Shown here: positions 6,463 to 14,233 of the stretch, piece after piece
Position numbering within the stretch: position 1 is the stretch's first letter
Layout: each line of letters starts with the position of its first letter
NCBI GenBank assembly: GCA_964531205.1
Contig: CAZHGH010000065.1
Location: 1-17,116 of the forward strand
DNA length: 17,116 bases
Direction: 5' to 3'
Source of the DNA: JAICWY01 sp964531205
GTDB taxonomy: Bacteria; Vulcanimicrobiota; Vulcanimicrobiia; Vulcanimicrobiales; Vulcanimicrobiaceae
Notes under the pieces: model-generated
Told to the model about the DNA's origin: nothing
Seen by the model: only the letters and a program-made list of their open reading frames with translations
Database searches by the model: none
Translations under genes and position numbers: made by a program

Positions 6463-8125
6463 TGGCGACCTCGCGGCGAGTCGGCCGCGCCTTGAACACT
6501 CCCGCGCGCCGTAACAAGAACGGCCCGATTGCAAGTGCGTCGATTGGCGCAGAGCCGAAACATTCGAGAGCGTCGCGCGGAGCATCGACCATTGGACGGC
6601 CCGCGGTGTTGAAACTCGTATTTATCACGACCGGTACGCCGGTGAGACGATCGAATTCGCGCAGCATTTGTGCGACGAGCGGCTCGTCGTCTTCGTCGAC
6701 GGTTTGCACGCGAGCCGTTCCGTCAACATGCACCGCGGCGGCGATTGCATCGCGCCACTGGGGCTTCACGCGATGCGTGAAAAGCATGAACGGGCTGGGA
6801 AGCTGGCCTTCGAAGATCTCCGCAGCGCGATCCGCCGACACCATCGGCGCGAGCGGACGGAACTGTTCGCGGCCCTTGATATTGTTGAGCCGTTCTAAGT
6901 TATCGGGATACTTCGGGTTCGCGAGCAAGCTGCGATGACCGAGGGCGCGCGGGCCGAATTCGCTGCGTCCCTGGAACCAGCCGACGACGCCGTCGTCCGC
7001 TAAAATCTCCGCCACTGCAGCAGCGATGTTGGACGGCCGTTCGTATTCGATGTTTGCGCGATCGAGTTCGCGCGCGATTTGATCGTCGCTCCACTCACGT
7101 CCGAGCGCGGCGCTCGCCATGGGCTTGACGCGCTCGCCGTGTTTTCGTGCAGCGAAGAGCGCGGCACCCAGCGACGTACCCGCGTCGCCCGCGGCCGGTT
7201 GCACCCAAACGCTTTCGAATGGACCCTCGCGGGCGATACGCGCATTCGCGACGCAATTCAGTGCAACACCGCCGGCCATCGTTAGATAGCGATCGCCGGT
7301 TCGCGCGTGAAGCCAATGCGCCAGCTCCAGCAAAACTTCTTCGAGGCGCGCCTGCACGCTTGCGGCAAGATCGGCATGTGCGCCGATAAACTCGTCGTCT
7401 TGCGCACGTTGCGGAGCGTATTTCGAAAAATCGATGGGATCGGTCTCGAAACCGCCATCTTCGCGAACGCGGATAGCCTCGCGGAACTCATCCAAAAAAC
7501 GCGGCTTTCCGTATGCGGCCAACCCCATGACTTTATACTCGTCGGACGACCTATGGAAGCCGAGGTGCATCGTCAAATCTTCGTAGAGCAGCCCTAACGA
7601 GTGCGGCAACGTTTGCGTAGCGATAATCTGTAAGCGTCCGTCGCGCACTTTTCCGGCGAGGTAAGAGGCGCGCTCGCCTCGACCGTCGGCGACCATGACA
7701 GCGCAGTCACCGTATGGCGCAGCGAGATAGGCGGAAGCAGCATGCGCAACGTGATGCGGAACGAACTCGACAGCCGCCCGCCCGATTCCAGGTAACGCCG
7801 TTTCTAAAAACCGCGGAGTCCGCGTTGCGTAGAGCGTGCGCAGACCTTCCCATTCGTTCGCTGTGATGTCGCCGTCAAATTGCTGCGCAAGCGCCGGGTC
7901 GTACGAGTAAGCGACGACATCGACGTCGGCGGGCGAGAGACCGGCATGTTGCAAGCACCACTTAGCACTGAGTAGCGGTAGCTCCCACGTACTAAATGCT
8001 ACGCACTCCTTACCATGTTTGCGGCGGTTGAACCGCTCTTCTTCAGCGGCCGCGACAATTGCACCGTCGCTCAACAGAGCGACGGACGTGTCGTGGAAAA
8101 TTCCGTTTATACCGAGAACGACCAT
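6452..8125 (-). CDS. NodU/CmcH-type O-carbamoyltransferase
   Basis: This 557-aa protein belongs to the carbamoyltransferase family of NodU, CmcH and TobZ, which moves a carbamoyl group from carbamoyl phosphate to a sugar hydroxyl through an adenylate. The N-terminal Kae1-like domain has LGINGIFHDTSVALL (4-18), EEERFNRRKHG (28-38), HHVAHAASAY (124-133) with metal-site histidines, and GGVALNC (285-291). The C-terminal YrdC-like region carries FQGRSEFGPRALGHRS (384-399) and INTSFNTAGRP (501-511), both family signatures. The length is normal. It is the first gene of the operon. The frame also allows a TTG start at 8137, but ATG 8125 has a GGA element 7 nt upstream and begins exactly at the family N-terminus. 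With glycosyltransferases downstream, it most likely decorates their glycan. Confidence 0.93.
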   Translation of the reverse strand: MVVLGINGIFHDTSVALLSDGAIVAAAEEERFNRRKHGKECVAFSTWELPLLSAKWCLQHAGLSPADVDVVAYSYDPALAQQFDGDITANEWEGLRTLYATRTPRFLETALPGIGRAAVEFVPHHVAHAASAYLAAPYGDCAVMVADGRGERASYLAGKVRDGRLQIIATQTLPHSLGLLYEDLTMHLGFHRSSDEYKVMGLAAYGKPRFLDEFREAIRVREDGGFETDPIDFSKYAPQRAQDDEFIGAHADLAASVQARLEEVLLELAHWLHARTGDRYLTMAGGVALNCVANARIAREGPFESVWVQPAAGDAGTSLGAALFAARKHGERVKPMASAALGREWSDDQIARELDRANIEYERPSNIAAAVAEILADDGVVGWFQGRSEFGPRALGHRSLLANPKYPDNLERLNNIKGREQFRPLAPMVSADRAAEIFEGQLPSPFMLFTHRVKPQWRDAIAAAVHVDGTARVQTVDEDDEPLVAQMLREFDRLTGVPVVINTSFNTAGRPMVDAPRDALECFGSAPIDALAIGPFLLRRAGVFKARPTRREVASGV

Positions 8126-8244
8126 ACGCGTGTCCAAACATTTTTATAGAAGCGGTTCTCAAGTGCGAGCATTGTTTCCGAGAACCGTAACTTTAAACTT
8201 AACCGCTCAGGTTAAAAGGGGGCACTTCATGGTAGAAGCGATGC
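8126..8244. promoter_or_regulatory. Divergent intergenic region with two inverted repeats
   Basis: This 119-nt gap separates the minus-strand glycan operon from the plus-strand dehydrogenase genes, so it should contain both promoters. A perfect 8-bp inverted repeat, CGGTTCTC at 8153-8160 and GAGAACCG at 8180-8187, is separated by 19 nt. A second, perfect 6-bp repeat, TTAACC at 8199-8204 and GGTTAA at 8210-8215, has a 5-nt centre. On the minus strand TATAAA at 8148-8143 is a plausible -10 box for the operon, without a convincing -35. On the plus strand TTGTTT (8172-8177) and TAAACT (8194-8199) with 16 nt between them are a weak candidate promoter. The repeats could be operators for a shared regulator. 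That is inference. Confidence 0.5.
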
Positions 8245-9564
8245 ATGCACGGAATCGCGATTTTCGGTTGCGGTTATGTAGGTTTGGTGAGCGGCGCGTG
8301 CTTCGCTCACATGGGCCATTCTGTTATTTGTTACGATACGGATTTCACAAAAATTCATGATTTGCAGAATGGAACCGTACCATTTTTCGAGCCGGGCCTT
8401 GCAGAGCTTATTTCCGAGCAAACAGCCGTTGGTCGTCTGCGGTTTGTGACCCGGCCTGAAGATGCGCTTGAAAATTCCCGCATCGTATTTATCGCCGTCG
8501 GAACACCCACCGGTCCAACGGGCGAAGCCGATTTAACGTACGTACGCCAAGCCGCACGCGACATCGCTACGTTCGCTTCCGGACCGACACTCGTCGTTAA
8601 CAAATCGACGGTTCCCGTTGAAACAGCTGATTTGGTTGAACGGATCATCCGCGCGAATGCTAATCCCATGTATCACTGTGCGGTTGCTTCGAATCCGGAG
8701 TTTCTTCGCGAGGGCAGTGCAATCGGCGACTTCTTGCACCCGGATCGTGTCGTCATCGGTTCGAGCGACTCCGAAGCAATAGCGCTCCTGCGCGACATTT
8801 ACACTCCGCTGGGTGCGCCCATCCATGTCGTAGACGTGCATACCGCCGAGATGATCAAGTACACGGCGAACGCGTTTTTAGCGACGAAGATCTCTTTTAT
8901 TAATGAGATCGCGAATCTCTGCGCGAGCGTGAATGCCGACGTCGACGAGGTGATCGCGGGAATCGGCGCCGACGCGCGTATCGGACGCGCGTACTTAGAA
9001 CCAGGATTAGGCTTCGGCGGCTCGTGCTTGCCCAAAGACGTTGCGGCATTGGCGCACGTTGCACGCAATCACGCAATCGAGCCGACGATGCTGGAGGCGA
9101 CGCTCAACGTGAACCGGCGGCAAGTCGCTGAAGGCGTCCGCATGATTGAGGACGCTCTGGGCGAGTTATACGATCGCGAGCTCGGCGTAGCGGGCCTCGC
9201 CTTTAAGGGCGGCACGGATGACGTGCGTGAGTCGCCCGCACTGCTGCTCGTCGAAGCCTTGTTAACGCACGGTGCGATCCTTCGCGTACACGATCCGTAT
9301 GCGATGCACGCCGCAAAAGCGCGCCTACGCGATCGCGTGCAGTATTGCAATTCGCCGTACGAACTCTGCGCAGGTGCGACCGCGCTGATTGTTGCGAACG
9401 ACGATCGTCTCTATACGCAACTGGATTGGCGCCGGGTGGCTGCATCGCTAAACGGCAAGCACGTTATCGACCTGCGCAACCGCTTAGATCCCGAAAAAAT
9501 TCAGAAGGCGGGGATGCAGTATACCGCTTTTGGCCGGACTCGCCGGCGTCTGCCGGTTTCGTGA
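8245..9564 (+). CDS. ugd: UDP-glucose 6-dehydrogenase
   Basis: This 439-aa protein oxidises UDP-glucose twice, using two NAD+, to UDP-glucuronate, a precursor for acidic polysaccharides. The Rossmann motif FGCGYVG (7-13) starts the NAD-binding domain. VGTPTGPTGEADL (85-97) and STVPVETA (121-128) follow. NPEFLREGSAI (150-160) and the central helix with EMIKYTANAFLATKISFINE (202-221) match the family. Catalytic Cys261 lies in GFGGSCLPKD (256-265). The C-terminal domain has FKGGTDDVRESPA, also conserved. ATG 8245 begins right at the first strand and is preceded by a weak GAAG. The gene is divergent from the glycan operon and 13 nt upstream of a dehydrogenase gene with which it probably forms an operon. 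UDP-glucuronate or a derivative may be a donor for the opposite operon (inference). Confidence 0.95.
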   Translation: MHGIAIFGCGYVGLVSGACFAHMGHSVICYDTDFTKIHDLQNGTVPFFEPGLAELISEQTAVGRLRFVTRPEDALENSRIVFIAVGTPTGPTGEADLTYVRQAARDIATFASGPTLVVNKSTVPVETADLVERIIRANANPMYHCAVASNPEFLREGSAIGDFLHPDRVVIGSSDSEAIALLRDIYTPLGAPIHVVDVHTAEMIKYTANAFLATKISFINEIANLCASVNADVDEVIAGIGADARIGRAYLEPGLGFGGSCLPKDVAALAHVARNHAIEPTMLEATLNVNRRQVAEGVRMIEDALGELYDRELGVAGLAFKGGTDDVRESPALLLVEALLTHGAILRVHDPYAMHAAKARLRDRVQYCNSPYELCAGATALIVANDDRLYTQLDWRRVAASLNGKHVIDLRNRLDPEKIQKAGMQYTAFGRTRRRLPVS

Positions 9565-9577
9565 AAGGAGAACGTAG

Positions 9578-10306
9578 ATGCTCATTACGACTGGGCAAAT
9601 CGACAGCGCCAACGCACGACGCACGCTTCGCGGTACATTTATCGTAACGGGTGCGGCGTCCGGGCTCGGCCTTGCAATTGCACAAGCTATTGCGGCGGCA
9701 GGCGGGACGCCGGTCGGATTCGACGTGAACGCGTCGAACGGCGAGCTCGAACACGAGCTGGTCGACGTTTCCGACACGAAGAGCGTGACGGAAAAGGTCC
9801 GCGAAGTTGTCGAGCGTCATCCGGATCTCAACGGCGTGGTAGCAAATGCCGGCGTCGACGCGTGCGGGCGCTTTCTGGATGTTTCTGCGGACGCGTGGGA
9901 GCGCGTGATCCGCGTGAATCTGCTCGGCACCGCCGCGGTCGTACGCGCAGCGCTGCCGCGTCTTATTGAAAATCACGGACGCGTCGTCACCGTTGCATCG
10001 ACGCTCGGCTTGCGTGCTGTCAGCGATGCAACCGCGTATTGCGCAAGCAAGTTCGGCGTCGTGGGCTTTACGCGCGCGCTTTCAACCGAACTCGGCGGTC
10101 AGGTCGGCGTTACGTGTTTGATTCCCGGCGGCATGCAGACGCATTTCTTCGACGGCCGCGACGAAAAATACAAACCCGGCGTGGACGCAAAACTGAACCG
10201 CCCGGAATATGTAGCGCAGGCAGCGGTCTTCGCACTCTCACAGCCCGAAGGCTGCGATATCAAAGAGCTATTGATAACGCCGTCAACCGAATCATCCTGG
10301 CCGTAA
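9578..10306 (+). CDS. Short-chain dehydrogenase/reductase (SDR)
   Basis: This 242-aa classical SDR has a cofactor loop TGAASGLG (24-31), NAG (90-92), catalytic Ser141 in VASTLG and the YxxxK pair Tyr154 and Lys158 in AYCASKFG. Together these make an NAD(P)-dependent oxidoreductase very likely. An AAGGAG ribosome-binding site directly follows the ugd stop and is 7 nt before ATG 9578. Asp49 after the second strand (GFDV) suggests NAD rather than NADP, which is inference. It is not an extended SDR (no TGxxGxxG), so I do not call it a sugar epimerase. Its substrate is unknown, though the neighbour makes a sugar precursor. Its last 15 nt overlap the convergent ligase gene. Confidence 0.88.
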   Translation: MLITTGQIDSANARRTLRGTFIVTGAASGLGLAIAQAIAAAGGTPVGFDVNASNGELEHELVDVSDTKSVTEKVREVVERHPDLNGVVANAGVDACGRFLDVSADAWERVIRVNLLGTAAVVRAALPRLIENHGRVVTVASTLGLRAVSDATAYCASKFGVVGFTRALSTELGGQVGVTCLIPGGMQTHFFDGRDEKYKPGVDAKLNRPEYVAQAAVFALSQPEGCDIKELLITPSTESSWP

Positions 10307-11299
10307 GAGCTGCTCCATCGAGCACTCACGCGGATCTTTATCCGGACGCCACCGAACGAACCGCGCGCCATGCCGGAAGCGGCGTTTAGTGACGTGATCG
10401 AAATGGACTTCGGCGACGACTTTCGGCGTGACCGGATGCCATTCCGTATCGCGGGATCCCCAGCGGCTTACGCCTCCAGGTTGCGCGCCGGTGAAGCTGA
10501 TCGCGGTTTCGAGCGGCTTCAGTAACTCGCCCGCGCGCACGCGTTCTTGCGCGGACATCGAGCCGACGAATCCGACAAGATGCAGCAAACCGTCATCGTC
10601 GTAGAGTCCCAGCAAAAGCGACGCAACCGTCTTGTTGTCTTTTGCCAAGCGATACCCGCCTACGACGCAATCCGCGGTGTAAAGCCTTTTGATCTTCATC
10701 ACCGCATCGCGCTCGCCGAAGCGGTACGGTGCGGAAACTTTCTTTGCGATGACGCCGTCGAACCAGGCCGTCCCGCCGCTGAACCAGCGTTCCGCTTGCG
10801 CGAAGTCCCGTGTTACGGGCGAGACTTCGATGACCTTGTTATTCTTTAAAAAGTGCGTATCGAACGCTTCCAATGCTTTGCGGCGCTGCTCGAGCGGCCA
10901 CGAATAGACGTCGTCATGGTCCGGGCTAGCCAAGATGTCGAATAAGTGATAACGCGTCGGCGTTTCAACCGAAAGTTTCTTGATGCGTGAAGCCGCCGGA
11001 TGAATGCGCTGCAGAAGCGCATCGAAATCCAGACGGCCTTCTTGTTCGATGGCGAGTTCGCCGTCTAAAATGAACCGCTCCGCGCGCAAGCGTTTCAGAG
11101 CCTCGACGACCTCCGGAAAGTACCGGTGCAGCGGTTGGCCGGATTTCGACTGCAACTGGATATCGTCCGCGTCACGAAACGCGATGCAGCGAAATCCATC
11201 CCACTTCGGCTCGTACAGCCACTCTGCCCCTTTCGGAATTTTCTCGACGGAGCGCGCCTCCATGGGTTCGATCGGCGGTTTCAGCTGTTTCAGCTTCAC
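10292..11299 (-). CDS. ATP-dependent DNA ligase, stand-alone LigD/LigC-type ligase module
   Basis: This 335-aa protein seals DNA nicks using ATP and fits the ligase part of the bacterial non-homologous end-joining system. The adenylation nucleophile is Lys32 in YEPKWDGFR (29-37). Motif III is FILDGE (76-81), motif IV is FDGVIAKK (180-187) and motif V is MKIKR (201-205). An OB-fold domain follows, with GFVGS and a typical C-terminal block HPVTPKVVAEVHFDHVTKRR (within 280-310). The start is GTG 11299, sharing bases with the stop of the polymerase gene (GTGA), so the two proteins are probably made together. In many bacteria both modules are one LigD polypeptide. No Ku gene is in the window. The 3' end overlaps the convergent SDR gene. 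Confidence 0.92.
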   Translation of the reverse strand: MKLKQLKPPIEPMEARSVEKIPKGAEWLYEPKWDGFRCIAFRDADDIQLQSKSGQPLHRYFPEVVEALKRLRAERFILDGELAIEQEGRLDFDALLQRIHPAASRIKKLSVETPTRYHLFDILASPDHDDVYSWPLEQRRKALEAFDTHFLKNNKVIEVSPVTRDFAQAERWFSGGTAWFDGVIAKKVSAPYRFGERDAVMKIKRLYTADCVVGGYRLAKDNKTVASLLLGLYDDDGLLHLVGFVGSMSAQERVRAGELLKPLETAISFTGAQPGGVSRWGSRDTEWHPVTPKVVAEVHFDHVTKRRFRHGARFVRWRPDKDPRECSMEQLLRPG

Positions 11300-12237
11300 G
11301 AAACGGCTCCGATTAGCGTACGGAGATCGAAGCGTCCGCTCTTTGCAGCGAGCGGTGCCCACAGATCGCCGGCATCTTTCAGACGCTGCCGCATATTCCG
11401 CAGATGGAAATCTTCGATTTCGACGCCGTCTTCGAGCTCATCCCACGTGACCGGCGCGGAAACGGTCGCGAGAGGTGTCGGACGAACGGAATACACCGAT
11501 GCAAGCGTCGAGCCCCAGCGGTTCTGGTTGTAATCGACGAGGACGCGCTTTGGCGGACGTTTTTCTTTTTTATATTCGGCCGTCACGAGCGTTGGTTCGT
11601 GTTTCGCCATCGCTTGCGCAAACGATTTTGCGAACGTCCACACTTCTTTCTGCAACGGACCGCGAACGATGGGCACGTACACGTGAATGCCCTTGGAGCC
11701 GGAGGTTTTCGCGTAGCTTTTCATGCCGAAGCCGGCGAGGCCGTCGCGCACGAGCAGCGCGGCTTCGCGCACGTTTTCAAACGGTGCGTTTCCGGGATCG
11801 AGATCGAAGTGTACGTAATCCGGACGGTTGATGTCGTCGCACGTCGCATACCACTGATTCAAGTCGATGCACCCGAGATTGACGATCCAGAGCAACGAGG
11901 CGAGATCGTCCACCATTGGAAAATCGATCACGTTTCCGGAGCGATGTTCGATGCGGCACGTTTGCAGCCACTCCGGGCGCGGCGACGGCGTACGTTTCAT
12001 GAAGAAGAAGTCCCCGGCCGCGCCATTGGGATAGCGTTTCATCACCATCGCGCGGTTGCGCGTGTGCGGAAGCAACACGTCCGCAACATCTGCGTAATAC
12101 TGCAGCAACTCCCGCTTCGTGATTTTCAATTCGGACCAGAAAAGTTTGTTGAGATTCGTCAGCGTCACACGACGCCCGCCCGCATCAATTGTGGCGCCGT
12201 CGCTGTCCGAGGGTATGCTTACCGGTTTTACGCTCAT
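11296..12237 (-). CDS. LigD-type primase-polymerase module (end-joining polymerase)
   Basis: This 313-aa protein is an archaeo-eukaryotic primase-type polymerase like the PolDom of LigD, which fills gaps and adds nucleotides at broken DNA ends. It starts with VTLTNLNKLFWSELKITKRE (24-43), the conserved beginning of the domain. VMKRYPNGA (65-73) follows, then HFDLDPG (143-149) with metal-binding Asp145 and Asp147, and TSGSKGIHVYVPI (178-190) with His185. RVLVDYNQNRWGSTLAS (231-247) carries the third Asp (235), and VYSVRP closes the site. ATG 12237 is preceded by GGGAG at 6 nt. It stands first of a two-gene operon with the ligase. Having separate polymerase and ligase genes is less common than the fused form but is known. 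Confidence 0.93.
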   Translation of the reverse strand: MSVKPVSIPSDSDGATIDAGGRRVTLTNLNKLFWSELKITKRELLQYYADVADVLLPHTRNRAMVMKRYPNGAAGDFFFMKRTPSPRPEWLQTCRIEHRSGNVIDFPMVDDLASLLWIVNLGCIDLNQWYATCDDINRPDYVHFDLDPGNAPFENVREAALLVRDGLAGFGMKSYAKTSGSKGIHVYVPIVRGPLQKEVWTFAKSFAQAMAKHEPTLVTAEYKKEKRPPKRVLVDYNQNRWGSTLASVYSVRPTPLATVSAPVTWDELEDGVEIEDFHLRNMRQRLKDAGDLWAPLAAKSGRFDLRTLIGAVS

Positions 12238-12293
12238 GCAATGCTCCCGTTGTCCCCGGGTTTACTGCTCCGGGTCCCGGGAAGCATGTTGCT

Positions 12294-12722
12294 ATGTCGA
12301 CGCAAGCCCACATGGACGTTGTCGATAGAACCGTTCAAGAAACCTACGAGTGGATTCGTGACGTCCTTCACGAGACCGGATGGGAAGACCGGCATTACGG
12401 CCTTCAGGCACTCCGGGGCGTTCTGCATGCCGTTCGCGACGAGATTACGGCGGATCAGAGCGGTCATTTCTCAGCACAACTCCCGATGCTGGTCCGCGGT
12501 CTGTACTTCGAGGGCTGGGACCCTAGCCGCGCCCCTGCCGACGATCGCACCGCCGACGCATTCGTGGACCGGATTCGGCCCCACTTTACAGGCTACGGAG
12601 AGGCGCTGGACTTCGAGTGGTTAGCGACGGCCGTGCTGCGCGTTCTCAAGCGGCGCATGCCGGACGAGTACGAGAAGATCAAAGCCACACTTTCAAAAGA
12701 AGTACGGCGAATTTGGCCCTAG
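12294..12722 (+). CDS. DUF2267 family protein
   Basis: This 142-aa protein resembles the DUF2267 family, small helical proteins of unknown function found in many soil bacteria and often near stress genes. The sequence has the family look: TYEWIRDVLHETGWEDRHYG (17-36), ALRGVLHAVRDEIT (39-52), LPMLVRGLYFEGWDP (63-77) and a second repeat ending in FEWLATAVLRVLKRRMP (107-123). This gives two related helical halves. I chose ATG 12294 because it follows GGGAAG at 9 nt. An upstream extension exists but would overlap the divergent LigD-polymerase start. The 56 nt between the divergent starts should carry both promoters; two CCCGGG sites are the only structure seen there. It ends 1 nt from the convergent hydrolase. 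Confidence 0.8.
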   Translation: MSTQAHMDVVDRTVQETYEWIRDVLHETGWEDRHYGLQALRGVLHAVRDEITADQSGHFSAQLPMLVRGLYFEGWDPSRAPADDRTADAFVDRIRPHFTGYGEALDFEWLATAVLRVLKRRMPDEYEKIKATLSKEVRRIWP

Positions 12723-12723
12723 G

Positions 12724-13371
12724 TTAGGCGACAACGTAACGCGCAAACCACTCGCCCGCCAAGCGCGCGACTTCTTCAAGCGCACCCGGTTCTTCGAATA
12801 AATGCCCCGCGTTCGGAACGACGGCGATCTGATGATGCGCGCGGATTTGCGCTGCTGCTTGGCGGTTCAGGTCGATGACGACCGTATCGCGTGCCCCTAC
12901 TATTAAGAGCGTCGCCGCTCGCACCAACGTCAGCGCAGGACCGGCCAAATCCGGCCGGCCGCCGCGCGAAACGATAGCCGCGATATCGTCGCGTTGTGAA
13001 GCAGCGAGAAGCGCCGCGGCGGCGCCCGTACTAGCGCCGAAATAACCGATCGGCAATACGGGGAACTCGCCGTTTTTGCGCCACCACGACGTTGCAAGGT
13101 CGACGCGGCGCGCAAGCAGCGCGATGTCGAATCGCAACGCCGCCGTCTCGCGATCGATTTCATCTTCGCGGGACGTGAGTAGATCGAGCAGCAACGTTGC
13201 AAAGCCTCGTTCGTTCAGCGATTGCGCGACAAAGTGGTTGCGAGGGCTGTGACGGCTACTGCCGCTGCCATGCGCGAAGACAATCAAACCCCGCGGCGTC
13301 GGCGGGAAGCCCAGTGTTGCGCCTAGGTCGTTTCCTTCTAATTGAAGCGTCAGTTCACGCTCCGCGGTCAT
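12724..13371 (-). CDS. Alpha/beta hydrolase, dienelactone-hydrolase-like
   Basis: This 215-aa cytoplasmic alpha/beta hydrolase has a complete likely triad: Ser114 in the elbow GYFGASTGA (109-117), Asp162 in VGARDTVV (158-165) and His190 in NAGHLFEEPG (187-196). The oxyanion strand is FAHGSGSSRHSPRN (32-45). The family includes dienelactone hydrolases, but small members like this have no settled substrate. ATG 13371 overlaps the upstream phosphoribosyltransferase by 17 nt. In several genomes the two domains form one polypeptide, with the phosphoribosyltransferase first and the hydrolase second (I recall a mycobacterial example). Here the order is the same but the genes are separate, which supports a joint function. 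The natural substrate is not known to me. Confidence 0.85.
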   Translation of the reverse strand: MTAERELTLQLEGNDLGATLGFPPTPRGLIVFAHGSGSSRHSPRNHFVAQSLNERGFATLLLDLLTSREDEIDRETAALRFDIALLARRVDLATSWWRKNGEFPVLPIGYFGASTGAAAALLAASQRDDIAAIVSRGGRPDLAGPALTLVRAATLLIVGARDTVVIDLNRQAAAQIRAHHQIAVVPNAGHLFEEPGALEEVARLAGEWFARYVVA

Positions 13372-14020
13372 GTGCGGATCTTTCGTATCGTGCGGTCGCG
13401 ATAAGCAGCGCGCGCACCTCTTCGTCCGTTACCTGTTGAAAATTGGCGTACCAAGCACCCACTCCCCGAAACGGATGCGGCGTCGCAAGGCATACCATGT
13501 CGTCCGCATATTGCGCAAGCTCCGCACACGTTTCCGCCGGTGCGACCGGAACAGCACTAACGATCGCGCGCGGCGAGCGCTGACGCAGCGCAAGAATCGC
13601 AGCCTGCATGCTCGCCCCCGTGGCCAGTCCGTCGTCGATAAGAATCACCGTACGCGCCGTGACATCCTGCGCCGGGAGATCGTCGCGATACGCCGCTTCG
13701 CGCCGTCGCAATTCTTCCAACTCGCGACGCGTGATAGCTTCGATCGTTGCGTCGTCGATGTGTAAAACCGCAATCGTTGCTTCGTTGAGTACGCGAATGC
13801 CGCCCGATGCGATCGCGCCGACCGCTAATTCTTCGCGCCCGGGTGCGCCGAGTTTGCGCACGATGAATACGTCGAGCGGCGCATGCAATGCAAGTGCAAC
13901 TTCAAACGCAACCGGGACGCCTCCGCGCGGCAACGCAAGAATGCGCGTGTCCTCGCCCGCGTATCGCATAAGCTTTGCTGCCAGTTGCTTGCCCGCATCC
14001 GTGCGGTCCTCGAAGATCAT
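13355..14020 (-). CDS. Phosphoribosyltransferase-family protein (PRTase type I)
   Basis: This 221-aa protein carries the type I phosphoribosyltransferase PRPP-binding motif VILIDDGLATGAS (125-137). It starts with FEDRTDAGKQLAAKL (3-17) and ILALPRGGVPVAFEVA (27-42), then VRKLGAPGREELAVGAIASG (54-73), a well-recognised but functionally undefined subfamily. Nucleobase salvage cannot be assumed because base-recognition residues are not clear. I chose ATG 14020. The longer frame to 14131 reads into the divergent gene and has a hydrophobic stretch not seen in the family. A strong ribosome-binding site is absent; GGAAA lies 12 nt upstream. It is co-transcribed with the downstream hydrolase, which it overlaps. 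Confidence 0.88.
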   Translation of the reverse strand: MIFEDRTDAGKQLAAKLMRYAGEDTRILALPRGGVPVAFEVALALHAPLDVFIVRKLGAPGREELAVGAIASGGIRVLNEATIAVLHIDDATIEAITRRELEELRRREAAYRDDLPAQDVTARTVILIDDGLATGASMQAAILALRQRSPRAIVSAVPVAPAETCAELAQYADDMVCLATPHPFRGVGAWYANFQQVTDEEVRALLIATARYERSAHDRGA

Positions 14021-14062
14021 GACGGTGCATTGTTTCCAAACCCTATGGGAAACACGCAACGT

Positions 14063-14233
14063 ATGGATGAGCATGACAAGCACAAACACCTTATCCCGGA
14101 CGACAAAAAGACAGAATACGAACGTCGTCAAGTTGACCGAGACCGCGAGCGCGGCGCCGATTTAGCCCCCGAGCAAAATCGTCCGCCTTCCCAGCAGCAC
14201 CGCGGCGGTCCGCTTCCCAATGAGAAAAAGTGA
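14063..14233 (+). CDS. Small hydrophilic protein, 56 aa
   Basis: I do not recognise this protein. The frame from ATG 14063 encodes MDEHDKHKHLIPDDKKTEYE and then a run of charged and Gln/Pro-rich residues, ending PLPNEKK. It is very hydrophilic, with no aromatic core, and probably disordered. Its last 14 nt overlap the start of the SnoaL-like gene in another frame, as expected for coupled genes. An alternative in-frame ATG at 14045 has no ribosome-binding site, while 14063 has a GGGA about 12 nt upstream, which is weak. The context supports it but it could be a chance frame. Confidence 0.45.
   Translation: MDEHDKHKHLIPDDKKTEYERRQVDRDRERGADLAPEQNRPPSQQHRGGPLPNEKK

Noticed and set aside
12238..12293. 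Two CCCGGG palindromes between the LigD polymerase and DUF2267 genes as an operator
   Set aside because: Six-base GC palindromes are expected by chance in this composition and no larger symmetry joins them.
11404..12624. A 406-codon plus-strand frame opposite the LigD polymerase gene
   Set aside because: It is antisense to a gene with full catalytic motifs, shows no family pattern and runs into the DUF2267 gene in a different frame.
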